From the NCBI GenBank assembly GCA_964469155.1, contig CAYXXU010000053.1:1-33119 (forward strand): a stretch of 33,119 nt of DNA, given 5' to 3'. Each line of letters opens with the position of its first letter. Position 1 is the first letter of the stretch. Below are positions 32,248 through 33,119 of this stretch, piece after piece. Both the position numbers and the translations under genes were made by a program. The stretch comes from CAIWKO01 sp964469155 (GTDB lineage: Bacteria; Bacteroidota; Bacteroidia; Bacteroidales; CAIWKO01). A model generated the notes under the pieces. The model was not told where the DNA came from. It searched no databases and saw nothing but the letters and a program-made list of their open reading frames with translations.

Positions 32248-33069
32248 CTAAAGGTTTTTTAATATTTCATTTAGTTCCTCATAAATCCTATTATCACTAT
32301 GATACTTAGGAAATTTTACATAATGAAATTGAACAGGAAAATCATAAAATCTCATGCCTACTATATCTCTTGCCTTAGTACCGATGCAAACGACTAATTT
32401 TGGTTTAAAGAATTTAATTTCGTCGTGTATAAGATTCATGTTTTTTTCATCATTGTCGAACCTCACGGCATCTGAGATATAACTTCTTTCAATAATTCTA
32501 TTATCTAAAGCAAGACGATTTTTAATGTTTAAATAATTTGCTTTAGTCCACCATTTATTTTTTCCACAAAATTTATCAATAATTGATTCGTCATCTGTTA
32601 ACCATAAGTGAGATAGTACTGTGATGCTAATTTTTTTCGTGTCTTGTCGACTACCCTCAAAATAGAACATAAAATCTACCGAATCGTTGTAAATTGCTTT
32701 TTCTCCTATAAATGGGAGATCTATATTAATTGCTTCTGGTCTGGTAATTTTATTAGTAATGTTATTATCAAATTGGGCAATATAATTTTCATAAAAGATT
32801 CGTAAATAAGAAAAATCATCCAAGAATTCTATTATATTATTTTCTTTCTGAACATTCTTAAAATCATTTTGTGAAAATAGCTCATAATTGTTATGTATTC
32901 TACTTAAACCAGTAGCGAAATCTTCTATTTTTTCAAGTCTTTCGACAGTAATTTCTTCAATGGTTTGCATAATTGGCAATCTTTTTTCTGGATTGCAACG
33001 CGATAGAACTTTATACATATTGTCTAATTCTTGCATAGGAAGTCCTGCTAAGTAATTATTATTATTCAC
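32248..33069 (-). CDS. hypothetical protein with faint uracil-DNA-glycosylase-like C-terminus
   Basis: A 273-residue protein with no signal peptide or membrane helix. The N-terminal half is helical and charged (RLEKIEDFATGLSRIHNNYELF) with no recognised domain. The C-terminal part reads RSYISDAVRFD, then KFFKPKLVVCIGTKARDIVG, then a FHYVKFPKYHSDN segment. This order (an N/D-bearing strand, 'lkPklVvciGtkA', and a late His) is like the uracil-DNA glycosylase superfamily, but the first motif (GExPG) is missing, so the link is tentative. Its codons are visibly more AT-rich than those of its neighbours, suggesting recent acquisition. The upstream region at the window edge carries a hairpin (33091-33119). 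Confidence 0.55.
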   Translation of the reverse strand: MNNNNYLAGLPMQELDNMYKVLSRCNPEKRLPIMQTIEEITVERLEKIEDFATGLSRIHNNYELFSQNDFKNVQKENNIIEFLDDFSYLRIFYENYIAQFDNNITNKITRPEAINIDLPFIGEKAIYNDSVDFMFYFEGSRQDTKKISITVLSHLWLTDDESIIDKFCGKNKWWTKANYLNIKNRLALDNRIIERSYISDAVRFDNDEKNMNLIHDEIKFFKPKLVVCIGTKARDIVGMRFYDFPVQFHYVKFPKYHSDNRIYEELNEILKNL

Positions 33070-33090
33070 TGTTGTCCGGTAAAAGTTTAA

Positions 33091-33119
33091 AGGAAGCCGA
33101 AGCCTAAGCCCGGCTTCCT
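33091..33119. repeat. inverted repeat at the window edge
   Basis: AGGAAGCCG (33091-33099) is the exact complement of CGGCTTCCT (33111-33119), with an 11-nt loop. It may be a terminator for a gene beyond the window on the right. The following sequence is not visible. Confidence 0.6.

Noticed and set aside
33069..33119. End of an insertion sequence
   Set aside because: The sequence near 33070-33090 looked like a possible transposon end, but there is no matching second end or transposase in view, so it cannot be supported.

Overview
The window comes from a member of the Bacteroidota, probably an uncultured, Bacteroidales-like, respiring organism. The evidence is: type IX secretion (T9SS) C-terminal sorting domains, a fused SecDF, a TonB-dependent receptor with an N-terminal carboxypeptidase-like domain, a PorE-like TPR/propeller/OmpA protein, and promoters of the Bacteroidota form TAnnTTTG with an upstream TTG. 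No tRNA, rRNA, CRISPR array, prophage or intact transposase gene was seen.

Layout. 1-981: the remnant of a T9SS cargo gene bordered by short-period repeats, then rpmB. 1151-5186: a surface-protein pair (a small regulatory-domain protein and a TonB-dependent receptor), then a LOG-family nucleotide hydrolase. 5253-7553 (minus): a large secreted FG-GAP/VCBS repeat protein with a T9SS tail. 7731-13587: SecDF and a PorE-like OmpA protein that carries an extra C-terminal domain resembling a catalytically dead retropepsin. 13657-17022: purM, prfA and pyrF. 17023-17868 is a non-coding stretch holding a strictly phased 21-bp repeat array; a 9-bp array lies on the other side of pyrF. 17869-20578 (minus): ilvE, an iron-sulfur protein and an Rrf2-family regulator.

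20877-29371 is the centrepiece: an apparent aerobic-respiration operon transcribed away from the Rrf2 gene. Its order is a Tat-exported four-cluster ferredoxin subunit, a 10-helix NrfD/ActC-like quinol subunit, a membrane-anchored monoheme cytochrome c, an Sco copper chaperone, cytochrome caa3 oxidase subunits in the unusual order I-III-IV-II(+cyt c), and heme O synthase. I read the first three genes as a stripped-down relative of Alternative Complex III that passes quinol electrons to the oxidase. The molybdopterin-like subunit and the pentaheme cytochrome of the classical complex are absent. A 22-bp near-palindrome in the divergent intergenic region is a good candidate Rrf2 operator.

29514-33119 is a less conserved minus-strand region: an eight-TPR protein, two lipoproteins of unknown role, and an AT-rich, possibly acquired gene whose C-terminus faintly resembles uracil-DNA glycosylases.

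A recurring oddity is that many intergenic gaps are built from short quasi-tandem words with periods of 7, 9, 10 or 21 bp. At least two of these arrays also contain an inverted copy, so the transcript could fold back.
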